Positions 8,593 through 16,355 of a DNA stretch of 64,000 nt are shown here, piece after piece (the stretch's first letter is position 1; each line of letters begins with the position of its first letter). Under the pieces are notes generated by a model. The model was not told where the DNA came from and did no database searches. It worked only from the letters and a program-made list of their open reading frames with translations. A program made the translations under genes and the position numbers. Origin of the DNA: JAJDOD01 sp039024895 (GTDB lineage: Bacteria; Pseudomonadota; Alphaproteobacteria; Rhodobacterales; Rhodobacteraceae); NCBI GenBank assembly GCA_039024895.1, contig JBCCPJ010000002.1, positions 62,001 to 126,000 on the forward strand, read 5' to 3'.

Positions 8593-9369
8593 TTAGCGCC
8601 CTTCGTATTCCGCCGGTCGCTTTTCCAAGAACGCCATCACTCCTTCGCGGAAATCGCGCGTCTTGCCGCATTTCCCCTGGAGTTTCGCCTCCAAAAGCAA
8701 CTGTTCTTCCAAGGTGTTGCTATAGGTGCCTCTGATGGCTTGCTTCGCGTGGGCATAGGTTTGCGTTGGCCCGGCAGCCAGCCTTTCCGCGCGCCCCCGC
8801 CAATGGGCGTTGAACGAGACATCGGGAACCGCTTCCCAGATCATACCCCATTCAGCCGCCTGTTTGGCGGGCACTGGCTCGGCGAAGAGCGCCGCCCCCA
8901 TCGCACGGGCGAACCCCACTTGGCGCGGCAACCAATAGGTGCCACCTGCGTCCGGAATGAGGCCGATACGCGCAAACGCTTGAAGAAAGACCGCTTTCTC
9001 CGACGCAATCACAACGTCAGCCGCAAGCGCGAGATTAGCTCCCGCCCCAGCCGCCGCGCCATTCACCGCAGCAATCGTCGGCACAGGGCAGTCAAAAATC
9101 GCCTTGAGCAACGGCACATATTCATCCCGCAACGTGCGCTCGAGATTAACGCTCGCGAGCGACTTGGCATCGCTCAAATCCTGGCCGGAACAAAAGGCGT
9201 CACCAGCGCCTGTGTAAACGAGGCAGCGGGCAGTGCGCGCTTCGCTCCGAAACGCATGCAACAATTCGGCACGCATCTGAGTGTTCAGCGCGTTTTTGAC
9301 GGTGGGACGGTTCAAAGTGATTACGGCGACCCCGTCGTTATGGGTCACGGTCAGCGTCTGATAATCCAT
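8593..9369 (-). CDS. Enoyl-CoA hydratase/isomerase, PaaG-like
   Basis: 258-aa crotonase-fold protein. The C-terminal half closely follows PaaG, the ring-epoxy-phenylacetyl-CoA isomerase of phenylacetate breakdown: QAFARIGLIPDAGGTYWLPR, then AEWGMIWEAV and a tail ending REGVMAFLEKR. The oxyanion-hole stretch AAAGAGANLALAAD is intact. The ATG at 9369 has AGAAGGA upstream and begins at the conserved MDYQTL, so I use it rather than an upstream in-frame codon. No other paa gene is nearby; it follows ccmH on the same strand after about 90 bp. A general fatty-acyl enoyl-CoA hydratase is the alternative. Confidence 0.8.
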   Translation of the reverse strand: MDYQTLTVTHNDGVAVITLNRPTVKNALNTQMRAELLHAFRSEARTARCLVYTGAGDAFCSGQDLSDAKSLASVNLERTLRDEYVPLLKAIFDCPVPTIAAVNGAAAGAGANLALAADVVIASEKAVFLQAFARIGLIPDAGGTYWLPRQVGFARAMGAALFAEPVPAKQAAEWGMIWEAVPDVSFNAHWRGRAERLAAGPTQTYAHAKQAIRGTYSNTLEEQLLLEAKLQGKCGKTRDFREGVMAFLEKRPAEYEGR

Positions 9370-9462
9370 GTGGTGGCGTCCTTCTGGAATTCCAAAGGAC
9401 ACATAGGTGAACTGAACCGTTCAGGAAACCCCAACGCCGCGTCGTTCCCGTTTTATCGCAGG

Positions 9463-9909
9463 TTAATCCTTCATAAGCTCCGTCAACCGCGCCTGTTCCG
9501 CGTCGCTCAGCGCGTCGCCTGTGGCGGTTTCGCGCCGCCCGCGCACATAGACAAAAGCAATCGCCAAGGCGATCAAAAACAAGATAGGCGCCGCCCACCA
9601 CAACAGCAGATTAGCCCCCGTGGCCCGCGGTGTCAGAAGGACATACTCGCCATAGCGCGCGACCAGAAAATCGATGACCTCCTCGTCATCATCGCCCTGC
9701 ACGAGACGCTCCCGCACCAGCAATCGCAGGTCCCGCGCAAGTTCTGCGTTACTTTCATCGATGGACTCGTTTCGGCACACAAGGCAGCGGATGTCCTTTG
9801 AAAGCGCACGTGCCCGCTCCTCCAGGACAGGGTCATCCAGTATTTCATCCGGTTGCACCGCAAAGGCAGCCGTCGCCATGACGAGCCAGAGAAAGACAAC
9901 GCGGATCAT
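9463..9909 (-). CDS. ccmH: Cytochrome c maturation protein CcmH (CcmL/CycL type)
   Basis: Membrane-anchored periplasmic thiol oxidoreductase that helps reduce the CXXC of apocytochrome c before haem is attached by CcmF. 148 aa: signal peptide (about residues 1-17), the LSKDIRCLVCRNESI motif with Cys42 and Cys45, then one C-terminal transmembrane helix at about residues 95-117. The ATG at 9909 overlaps the ccmF stop as ATGA; a longer in-frame extension upstream lies inside ccmF and has no family similarity. The gene is translationally coupled to ccmF. Confidence 0.93.
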   Translation of the reverse strand: MIRVVFLWLVMATAAFAVQPDEILDDPVLEERARALSKDIRCLVCRNESIDESNAELARDLRLLVRERLVQGDDDEEVIDFLVARYGEYVLLTPRATGANLLLWWAAPILFLIALAIAFVYVRGRRETATGDALSDAEQARLTELMKD

Positions 9910-11873
9910 TCGGCTGCCACAGGTGCGCGCGCCTTTTGAGCCCCCGCTGCCACGCGGAAGCGCCGGTCGGTCAGCGAGAGCAAGCCACCCAGCGACATGA
10001 TGATCGCGCCCGCCCATATCCAGTTGGCAAACGGTTTGACAAAGGTCCTGACAGCCCACGACCCGTCCGCCTGCTCATCACCGATGACCGCATAAAGATC
10101 GCGGAAAACCCCGTTGGCGATGGCCGCTTCGGTCGTCGGCATGCTCGCAACGGGGTAGTACCGGCTTTCCGGCGTCAATACCGCTGTCGTGGACCCTTTG
10201 GTCAGTCGGATCTCCGCCATCGTCGACAGGTAGTTAGGGCCTTCCACGTCGCGCACATCCAGGAGCGTCACTTCATAGCCGCCCACTTCGAATGTGTCGC
10301 CAATTTGCGCGGTGCGCACATCTTCGATTTCCCATGCCAGAAGGGCTGCGATGCCAAAAATGGTCACACCGAAACCAGAATGTGCGACCACACGCCCCCA
10401 ATCGGCGCGCGGCAAACGTCGCGCCCGTGACAGCTTGTCCGCGATACCACCGCGACCGGTCCGCAGCCAAAGGTCCGCAAGTGCGCCGCAGACCAGCCAA
10501 CTGCCCAAGAGTGCCCCCATAGGCGCCAAAAACGTGCGTCCGGTTTGCACCGTCCAAATCAACGCGAACACCACAAACGCCAACAACAAAACGACCCACA
10601 ACGGTTTGAGGGAACGTCCAAGCTTGGCACGTTTCCAAGGAAGAATTGATCCCAGCGGCAGCAAGATCGCTAAAAGCACCATGAACGGCGTAAAGGCCGC
10701 ATCGAAAAACGGCGGCCCCACAGAGACTTTGCGGTCAAACGCCATTTCTGCAACCAGCGGCCAGATGGTACCGATGAAGACGACGAAGGTGGACACCGCC
10801 AGAAGGACATTGTTCATGACCAGCGCGCTTTCGCGGCTGACGACGGAAAAAACGCCTTTCGCCTGCATCTCGCTGGCGCGGACGGCGTAAAGCGTCAAAG
10901 CCCCCCCCATGAAAACGCCAGTAATCGCCAAAAGATAGACACCCCGTTCCGGATCATTGGCGAAGGCGTGGACGCTTGTTAGGACACCGGAACGAACGAT
11001 GAAGGCGCCAATTAGAGAGAAGCCGAAGGCGAGGATCGCAAGAAGGATCGTCCAGCTCTTCAGTGCTTCTCGCTTCTCGACCACAATGGCCGAATGGAGG
11101 AGTGCCGCCGAAATTAGCCAGGGCATGAAACTGGCATTTTCAACCGGATCCCAAAACCAGAACCCGCCCCAGCCAAGTTCGTAATAGGCCCACCAGGAGC
11201 CAAGCGCGATCCCGATGGTCAAGTTCAACCAGGCTAGCAGGGTCCAGGGCCGCACCCATCGCCCCCATGCCGCATCAACGCGCCCTTCAATGAGGGCTGC
11301 GACCGCGAACGAAAAGCTCATCGAAAGGCCAACATAGCCCACATAGAGAAACGGCGGATGGAACGCCAAGCCCGGGTCCTGTAGCAGCGGGTTGAGGTCT
11401 TGGCCGTTCATTGGCGGCATAACGAGGCGCAGGAACGGGTTCGAGGTGAAGATCAGAAAGCTCAAAAACGCCACGCCAATGGAGGCTTGTACGGCCAGCA
11501 CACGCGCTTTCAATTTGTCGGGTAGGTCTGTTCCAAAAAGCGCGACCAAAGCGCCAAACAAAGCAAGGATCACGCACCAGAGAAGCATGGAACCTTCGTG
11601 GTTACCCCAAACGCCCGTCACTTTGTAAAGCATCGGCTTCAGCGTATGGGAGTTAAGGGCCACCAAACGGACAGAAAAGTCCGAAGTAACAAAGGCATAG
11701 GTCAAGGCGCAAAAGGAAAACGCAAGGAGTGCGAACTGCGCCATAGCCGCCGGCGCACCGACCATCATCCAGGATGCCCAGCCGCGTTGCGCACCGACCA
11801 GGGGGATCACCATTTGCAGGCCAGCCACAAGCAAAGCCAGCAAAAGGGTAAAATGTCCAAGCTCCACGATCAT
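9906..11873 (-). CDS. ccmF: Cytochrome c haem lyase subunit CcmF
   Basis: Large inner-membrane protein of the CcmFH complex, which ligates haem carried by CcmE to apocytochrome c. 655 aa, the usual length, with about 14 or more hydrophobic helices. The tryptophan-rich WWD haem-handling motif is at residues 227-245 (WWAYYELGWGGFWFWDP), and conserved periplasmic-loop histidines such as VWGNHEGS (88-95) are present. The final part forms the periplasmic domain before the last helix. It overlaps ccmH by 4 bp. In many relatives ccmE lies directly upstream; here a lysis-type cassette separates them. Confidence 0.96.
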   Translation of the reverse strand: MIVELGHFTLLLALLVAGLQMVIPLVGAQRGWASWMMVGAPAAMAQFALLAFSFCALTYAFVTSDFSVRLVALNSHTLKPMLYKVTGVWGNHEGSMLLWCVILALFGALVALFGTDLPDKLKARVLAVQASIGVAFLSFLIFTSNPFLRLVMPPMNGQDLNPLLQDPGLAFHPPFLYVGYVGLSMSFSFAVAALIEGRVDAAWGRWVRPWTLLAWLNLTIGIALGSWWAYYELGWGGFWFWDPVENASFMPWLISAALLHSAIVVEKREALKSWTILLAILAFGFSLIGAFIVRSGVLTSVHAFANDPERGVYLLAITGVFMGGALTLYAVRASEMQAKGVFSVVSRESALVMNNVLLAVSTFVVFIGTIWPLVAEMAFDRKVSVGPPFFDAAFTPFMVLLAILLPLGSILPWKRAKLGRSLKPLWVVLLLAFVVFALIWTVQTGRTFLAPMGALLGSWLVCGALADLWLRTGRGGIADKLSRARRLPRADWGRVVAHSGFGVTIFGIAALLAWEIEDVRTAQIGDTFEVGGYEVTLLDVRDVEGPNYLSTMAEIRLTKGSTTAVLTPESRYYPVASMPTTEAAIANGVFRDLYAVIGDEQADGSWAVRTFVKPFANWIWAGAIIMSLGGLLSLTDRRFRVAAGAQKARAPVAAE

Positions 11874-11935
11874 GGACCTGTTTTAGATCGCGCCCACCCA
11901 ACCGCCAAGAGACGGTTGGTCGCAACAGCGTGAGT

Positions 11936-12358
11936 TTACAGGAAGAGAGCCAGCGCCATCGAAACGACAACCGCCGCTACAATAGGTGCATATGTCGCGC
12001 CACGGGACAGGGCAAATGACCGCCCTATCACCTCAAGGTGCAATACAGCGCCGACGAGGTAGGTGGACAGGAAAACGAACAAAAGACCGTTGTCCTGCAT
12101 CCAATCTGGACGGCCCAAAAGGCTATATAGCCACCACCAGGCCATAACACCCGTCGCACCACTCCAGCTGAAGACCATACCAAGCGCCAGGGGGGTAGAT
12201 CGCTTCACCCATAGCCAGAAAAACGTACCGGCGATCACAACGGCCAAAAGCGCAAACGCGCCGTACCCTGTCTGATACACAACCTTATAGCCAAAAAAGG
12301 CACTGCTTACCGCAAACAGTGCGATCGTGGAAAGGAGAATTAGAATAGGTCGCGTCAT
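11936..12358 (-). CDS. Small four-helix membrane protein, unknown function
   Basis: 140 aa, almost wholly hydrophobic, with about four transmembrane helices (roughly residues 4-22, 32-50, 58-78 and 92-140 in two parts) and short polar loops such as KRSTP and GRPDWMQDN. I do not recognise a family. The ATG at 12358 overlaps the stop of the 42-aa gene as ATGA; an upstream in-frame extension has no such support. It is the last gene of the overlapping lysis-type cassette and ends 63 bp before the ccmF start. It could be a further holin/antiholin-type protein or an unrelated membrane protein carried along. Confidence 0.75.
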   Translation of the reverse strand: MTRPILILLSTIALFAVSSAFFGYKVVYQTGYGAFALLAVVIAGTFFWLWVKRSTPLALGMVFSWSGATGVMAWWWLYSLLGRPDWMQDNGLLFVFLSTYLVGAVLHLEVIGRSFALSRGATYAPIVAAVVVSMALALFL

Positions 12359-12483
12359 CTTTTGAGCACCTCTCTTAGGACATCGTCCAATTCGTCCGCC
12401 GCCCGTTCGTTTCGTTGAATGGCAGCCGACAGGCGCTGTCCTGAGAGCATCTGCCGCAACCATTTCCATGCGCGTTCCAGCAT
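12355..12483 (-). CDS. 42-aa basic peptide in the lysis-type cassette
   Basis: A very short gene: ATG 12483 to TGA 12355, 42 codons. The product begins MLERAWKWLRQML, which forms an amphipathic Trp/Arg-rich helix, and continues as a charged helix ending LREVLKR. It starts 4 bp after the 59-aa gene ends, and its stop overlaps the next start as ATGA. That spacing on both sides is the main evidence that it is real. I recognise no family. A membrane-surface peptide or regulator of the holin are guesses only. Confidence 0.6.
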   Translation of the reverse strand: MLERAWKWLRQMLSGQRLSAAIQRNERAADELDDVLREVLKR

Positions 12484-12486
12484 GTG

Positions 12487-12666
12487 TCAGTTCCTCGGCA
12501 TCCGTTCCCTGATAACCGTCGTAATCTCCGTCAAAAGCGCAGCGTTCTTGTCCAACACCGCGCGCGTGGCCCGGTCCTTTTCCGCATCCCGCCACAGCAA
12601 GAAGAAGACGAGGATGACCCAAGGGCCATGGTCGGCGATGATTTTGATCAGGAGGTCACCGCTCAC
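12487..12666 (-). CDS. 59-aa BhlA/UviB-like holin-like protein
   Basis: One transmembrane helix (about residues 14-25) preceded by ADHGPW and followed by a charged coiled-coil-like tail (WRDAEKDRATRAVLDKN...). The pattern GPW, hydrophobic helix, FLLW, then lysine/arginine-rich helix matches the BhlA/UviB family of small phage and bacteriocin-associated holin-like proteins. The preferred start is GTG 12666, which overlaps the holin gene's end by 11 bp; an in-frame ATG at 12696 would add ten non-family residues. It lies in a chain of overlapping genes with the endolysin and holin. The similarity was judged by eye. Confidence 0.6.
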   Translation of the reverse strand: MSGDLLIKIIADHGPWVILVFFLLWRDAEKDRATRAVLDKNAALLTEITTVIRERMPRN

Positions 12667-13267
12667 GCGACAGTCTCCAGTCTTCCAGCGCCGCATTATC
12701 GGGATAGCGTTTTTGCGCCCCGGCAGACGCGGATTTTAAGAGCGCGGGCTGTGCCATGGTGTTGAAACTTGCCTCGACACTTTCGACATCTTCAATGGGT
12801 TCGGCCTCGCGGAAGCCGCCTAAGGCCTCAATACTCTGAATGACTTCAGGCGTCCGTGCCAACGTGCCAGCCAGCGAGCGGTGCAAGTCGTGGGTTTTCG
12901 CCTGATGCCGCGCGCCAAAGTAGAATGATACGATTGCCCCCATCAGCCACCACAAGGGCTCGGGAACCAACGCGATCCCCTGCATCCGCTGCGCGAACCA
13001 AATGGGGTCGGTCATCGCCGCAACAAAAAGCGCCAACGTCCCCAAAGCTAGCATCGGGCGCGGCAGCCGGTTTAACCCGTCAATGAAACGGTCGAACCAC
13101 CCCTTGCGCTCAATCCCGAACTCCGAGGCGAATTGAGACAGCGCCGCCGCGCCTTTCGCGGCCGCGCGTAGCTCTTCCGCTTCCGCGTTGGGTCGAAAGA
13201 TCTCGACGGTTTCCCGAATGGCATTCCGCCCCCCGCCAAAGAGCATCCCCAGGAGTGAACCAATCAT
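12656..13267 (-). CDS. Three-TM phage-type holin family protein
   Basis: 203 aa. The N-terminus has the short glycine-rich segment followed by GRNAIRETVEIFRPNAEAEE, the signature of the 3TM holin family of phages and gene transfer agents. Hydrophobic helices lie at about residues 74-88 and 101-120. The soluble C-terminal part of about 80 residues is longer than in minimal holins. Such proteins make inner-membrane lesions that let an endolysin reach the wall. ATG 13267 overlaps the endolysin stop as ATGA and is preferred to the GTG at 13273. Confidence 0.85.
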   Translation of the reverse strand: MIGSLLGMLFGGGRNAIRETVEIFRPNAEAEELRAAAKGAAALSQFASEFGIERKGWFDRFIDGLNRLPRPMLALGTLALFVAAMTDPIWFAQRMQGIALVPEPLWWLMGAIVSFYFGARHQAKTHDLHRSLAGTLARTPEVIQSIEALGGFREAEPIEDVESVEASFNTMAQPALLKSASAGAQKRYPDNAALEDWRLSRER

Positions 13268-13875
13268 CGCCACCTCGCTGTACGCTGTCTATGTTCGGCA
13301 TCGCTCAAGTGGTATTTTTGAGAAATGAATTCTTCCGCCCGTTTGATCCAGCCGCCCTTACCCCCGTTCCGCCGCTTCGCGTATTTGCGACTGGCCGCGC
13401 GTCGATCTGCCAAAGCGTAATAATAGTTGCGCCGCTCAATTCCGTAGGCGTCGGCCAAATGGTCTGGCGCGGCCTCAGCGGCAGCGCGCGCTACCCGACG
13501 AGTCTGGCGTCCGATCTGCCCGTCTACCGAAATCTCGAAACCCATTTTGCGAAGCAAGCGTTGGAGTATCTTGACCGCGTTAGCGCCCGCATTGACCTGC
13601 ATGTCAAAAACCGTTGCGTGCAGCGTGGTTGGCAGCCCCGAAATTCCCGGTTCATGGAAATAACGCTTTATGAAGATGTCCTTCGCTTGCGCCCGGCTGA
13701 GCCAACGGACATCCGCCGCATCAACGTCTCCGTCCCCATCGAGATCAAGGCCAAGGCGCCGCATTGTGTGTATGGTAACGCCGTGATTGGTCGCTCCACC
13801 TGGATCATCGGGGTCGTTCACATATCCACCCTCTCGTGCAAGGATGGCATCCGCGATTTTCGAAACGCTCTGCAT
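13264..13875 (-). CDS. Endolysin: GH108-type N-acetylmuramidase with C-terminal peptidoglycan-binding domain
   Basis: 203 aa. The N-terminal glycosyl hydrolase 108 domain has the catalytic glutamate (Glu15) in LAREGGYVNDPDDPGG followed by ATNHGVT. The second half (FDMQVNAGANAVKILQRLL...VDGQIGRQTRR) matches the PG_binding_3 domain usually fused to it. It should cut the glycan strands of peptidoglycan. There is no signal peptide, so export probably relies on the holin encoded next, as in phage lysis. In Rhodobacter capsulatus a gene-transfer-agent endolysin/holin pair is likewise encoded away from the structural genes. First gene of the cassette, 61 bp downstream of ccmE. Confidence 0.9.
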   Translation of the reverse strand: MQSVSKIADAILAREGGYVNDPDDPGGATNHGVTIHTMRRLGLDLDGDGDVDAADVRWLSRAQAKDIFIKRYFHEPGISGLPTTLHATVFDMQVNAGANAVKILQRLLRKMGFEISVDGQIGRQTRRVARAAAEAAPDHLADAYGIERRNYYYALADRRAASRKYAKRRNGGKGGWIKRAEEFISQKYHLSDAEHRQRTARWR

Positions 13876-13936
13876 GGCACCCGGCCCCCTTTCATGCGGG
13901 GGAAACCCTGAGTGCTAAAGGTTAACTGGTGGCCAA

Positions 13937-14386
13937 CTAGCCGTTCGGCTCCTGGTAAACGCCCTGCTCTTTCAGCATGTCGATGACTTCGGCAGGCATA
14001 TAGGTTTCGTCGTGCTTGGCGAGCAACTCCGAGGCCTGAAAGACACCATTCACGTAATAACCCTTCACGATAGTCCCCTGGCCTTCTCCGAAAAGATCAG
14101 GCGCCGGATCGCTTCCCACATAGCGGACCGGCACTTCCGCGTTGGCATCGGTAATCACAAAGCTGAAGTGCACGCCTTCAGTGGCCGTCATCGACCCTTC
14201 TTTAACCAACCCACCGAGTTGAAAGAACTCTTCTTCCCCTGGCGGGGCCGCCAGCACTTCAGTCGGTGATCGGAAGAACTGAAAGGCATCCTTTGGCAAA
14301 AACCAAAGAATCGTCAAAACCCCAACGATGCAGATGCCCGCCAAGGCAACCACTTGAATACGTCGTTGTTTTCGCAAGCCTTTCAT
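13937..14386 (-). CDS. ccmE: Cytochrome c maturation haem chaperone CcmE
   Basis: Periplasmic haem chaperone anchored in the inner membrane; it binds haem covalently and hands it to CcmF. 149 aa: short basic N-terminus, one transmembrane helix (about residues 11-30), then the OB-fold domain. The haem-binding His125 lies in LLAKHDETYMP. A GAGA purine run fits the ATG at 14386 better than the GTG at 14392. It is separated from ccmF by the five lysis-type genes; argC lies upstream on the same strand. Confidence 0.95.
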   Translation of the reverse strand: MKGLRKQRRIQVVALAGICIVGVLTILWFLPKDAFQFFRSPTEVLAAPPGEEEFFQLGGLVKEGSMTATEGVHFSFVITDANAEVPVRYVGSDPAPDLFGEGQGTIVKGYYVNGVFQASELLAKHDETYMPAEVIDMLKEQGVYQEPNG

Positions 14387-14457
14387 CGTCACGTCTCTTT
14401 CTCACCGGGCCAACTGCGGGGGGCGGGAGCAATCATCCAGCGACCGGCACCGCTTCC

Positions 14458-15486
14458 CTAAGGATAAACCGGCGCAAACATCAGCCCAGCCGTTTCCTCT
14501 TCGCCCAGCATCAGGTTGGCGTTCTGCACTGCCTGACCCGACGAACCTTTGGTCAGGTTATCCAACACCGCCACAACAGTCACACGCCCCGCGATCCTAT
14601 CGCCCGCAACACCGAGATGGCACTGGTTGGAGGCGCGGACATCTTTCATTTGCGGCACTTCACCAAATGGCAGCACTTGAACAAAAGTCTCAGACATATA
14701 GGCCGCCACCAGCGTCTCATAAACCCTCTCGGGATCACCTTTCAGATAACATGTCAGGACAATCCCGCGCGCTGCAGGCAAGAGATGCGGCGTGAATTGC
14801 ACGCACACTTCGCGCCCCGCCCATTTCGAAAGCTCCTGATCGAACTCGCCAAGATGCCGATGCGTCCCGCCCACAGAATAAAGTTTCGTGTTTTCATAGA
14901 GTTCCGACAGCAAGAGGTGCTCTTTCGCAGAACGTCCTGCCCCACTGGTCGCGGCCTTCAGATCTAAGATGATCTCATCGAGATCGATCACCCCGGCTTT
15001 CACCAAAGGCACCAACGCATATTGTCCCGTGGCCGCGTTGCAACCTGTGCCAGCGACGAAGCGCGCGGACTTAATCTCCTCCCGGTAAAACTCGGTCAGC
15101 CCGTAAACGGCCTCGCTCTGGAGTTCGACCGCATCATGGGGCTTGCCGTACCAGGTGGCATAGGCTTCCGGATCCTGCAGCCGGAAATCAGCAGACAGGT
15201 CGACCACTTTGACTGACCTCGGAATGTTCGGAATGACCGCTTGGCTCGTTGCGTGGGGAAGCGCGCAGAACACAAGATCGATACCCGTGTAGTCTAGTTC
15301 GTCGATCCGGATCAGCTTCGGCAAGTCGAGATGGCGCAAATGCGGATAGACCGACGCCATGGGCTGACCCGCCTTCCGGTCGCCGGTCAGGGCTTTGATT
15401 TCAAACGACGGATGCGTTGCAATGATCCGCACTAATTCGGCGCCGGTATATCCCGACGCACCAAGAATGGCGATGTTATGGGGCAT
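14458..15486 (-). CDS. argC: N-acetyl-gamma-glutamyl-phosphate reductase
   Basis: Reduces N-acetylglutamyl phosphate to the semialdehyde in arginine synthesis, using NADPH. 342 aa. The N-terminal dinucleotide-binding GASGYTG is at residues 9-15 and the catalytic Cys149 in AGTGCNAATG. It is the longer type 1 form. AAGGAG seven bases before the ATG at 15486 supports the start. No other arg gene is present. murI lies 57 bp upstream on the same strand. Confidence 0.97.
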   Translation of the reverse strand: MPHNIAILGASGYTGAELVRIIATHPSFEIKALTGDRKAGQPMASVYPHLRHLDLPKLIRIDELDYTGIDLVFCALPHATSQAVIPNIPRSVKVVDLSADFRLQDPEAYATWYGKPHDAVELQSEAVYGLTEFYREEIKSARFVAGTGCNAATGQYALVPLVKAGVIDLDEIILDLKAATSGAGRSAKEHLLLSELYENTKLYSVGGTHRHLGEFDQELSKWAGREVCVQFTPHLLPAARGIVLTCYLKGDPERVYETLVAAYMSETFVQVLPFGEVPQMKDVRASNQCHLGVAGDRIAGRVTVVAVLDNLTKGSSGQAVQNANLMLGEEETAGLMFAPVYP

Positions 15487-15542
15487 GCGCCCGCTCCTTC
15501 AGATTTTCACAGATGTATAAGACGACGAAACGAAAGCTGCCA

Positions 15543-16355
15543 CTAGGCAGCATAAAACTCCGTTCGTCGTCGGAGGAAACGGGTCGCCTGATCGCTCACC
15601 CGCTGTGGATCGCCTGTCGTCAGAAACATGCCAACCTCGCCTGATCCCCGCATCTCGGGGCGCCTTTGTAAATAATCCGCAAGGCTCTCGGCGACAAGCT
15701 TTGGCTGACTGAAAACTGGCACATCCGCGCCGAGTGCGGCTTTAAAGTCCTCTTCGACGATTGGGTAATGCGTGCAACCAAGAACAGCTGCGTCTGGTTC
15801 AGGCATTTTTCGCTTCAACGCATCCACATGGCTACGCACAAGGGCCTCGGCGAGGATCATATCCCCTTCCTCAATGGCATCAACGACCCCGGCACAGGCT
15901 TGTGCTTCCACGTCCACACCAATAGCCCGGAACGCCAATTCCCTCTGAAAGGCGCGGCTCCGGACAGTTGCAGGCGTGGCGAACAAGGCCACATGCTGCA
16001 CCGCCACTTGGCGCGGCGGGGAATTGTCGCCCCACTGCCGCTCCGTCAGGGCTTCAATCAACGGCACAAATACACCGAGGACCCGCTTACCCGACGGGAC
16101 CCAGCCCTCTTGCATCCGCCGCAATGCTGCAGCTGACGCTGTGTTGCACGCCAGAATGACAAGGTCGCATCCCGCCTCAAAAAGCCGGGTCACGCCAGCG
16201 GTTGTCAACGCATAGATATCGTCGGCGTCACGAACACCATAGGGCGTATGCGCGTTGTCTCCGAGGTAAACGAAGGGAACATCCGGCAACCGCTCGGCAG
16301 CTGCTTGGTAAACGGTCAGGCCCCCCAGCCCGCTGTCAAATATCCCGACCGCCAT
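15543..16355 (-). CDS. murI: Glutamate racemase
   Basis: Makes D-glutamate for peptidoglycan. 270 aa; the two catalytic cysteines are Cys70 in ACNTASA and Cys194 in GCTHYP, and the N-terminal FDSGLGG substrate loop is intact. I start at ATG 16355 (MAVGIFDSG); the frame is open further upstream but has no family similarity there. The start lies 20 bp inside the end of the acyltransferase gene, so the two are probably co-transcribed. Confidence 0.95.
   Translation of the reverse strand: MAVGIFDSGLGGLTVYQAAAERLPDVPFVYLGDNAHTPYGVRDADDIYALTTAGVTRLFEAGCDLVILACNTASAAALRRMQEGWVPSGKRVLGVFVPLIEALTERQWGDNSPPRQVAVQHVALFATPATVRSRAFQRELAFRAIGVDVEAQACAGVVDAIEEGDMILAEALVRSHVDALKRKMPEPDAAVLGCTHYPIVEEDFKAALGADVPVFSQPKLVAESLADYLQRRPEMRGSGEVGMFLTTGDPQRVSDQATRFLRRRTEFYAA

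Noticed and set aside
12656..13875. A prophage remnant
   Set aside because: No capsid, tail, integrase or attachment-site sequence around; the lysis genes stand alone between ccm genes.
13885..13902. CCCCC...GGGGG dyad between ccmE and the endolysin gene as a terminator
   Set aside because: Only five pairs and no T run; it cannot be said to separate the two transcripts.
13911..13935. TTAA-type half-sites as a CtrA site upstream of the endolysin
   Set aside because: Only one good half-site (GTTAAC); the second half does not match TTAA-N7-TTAA.
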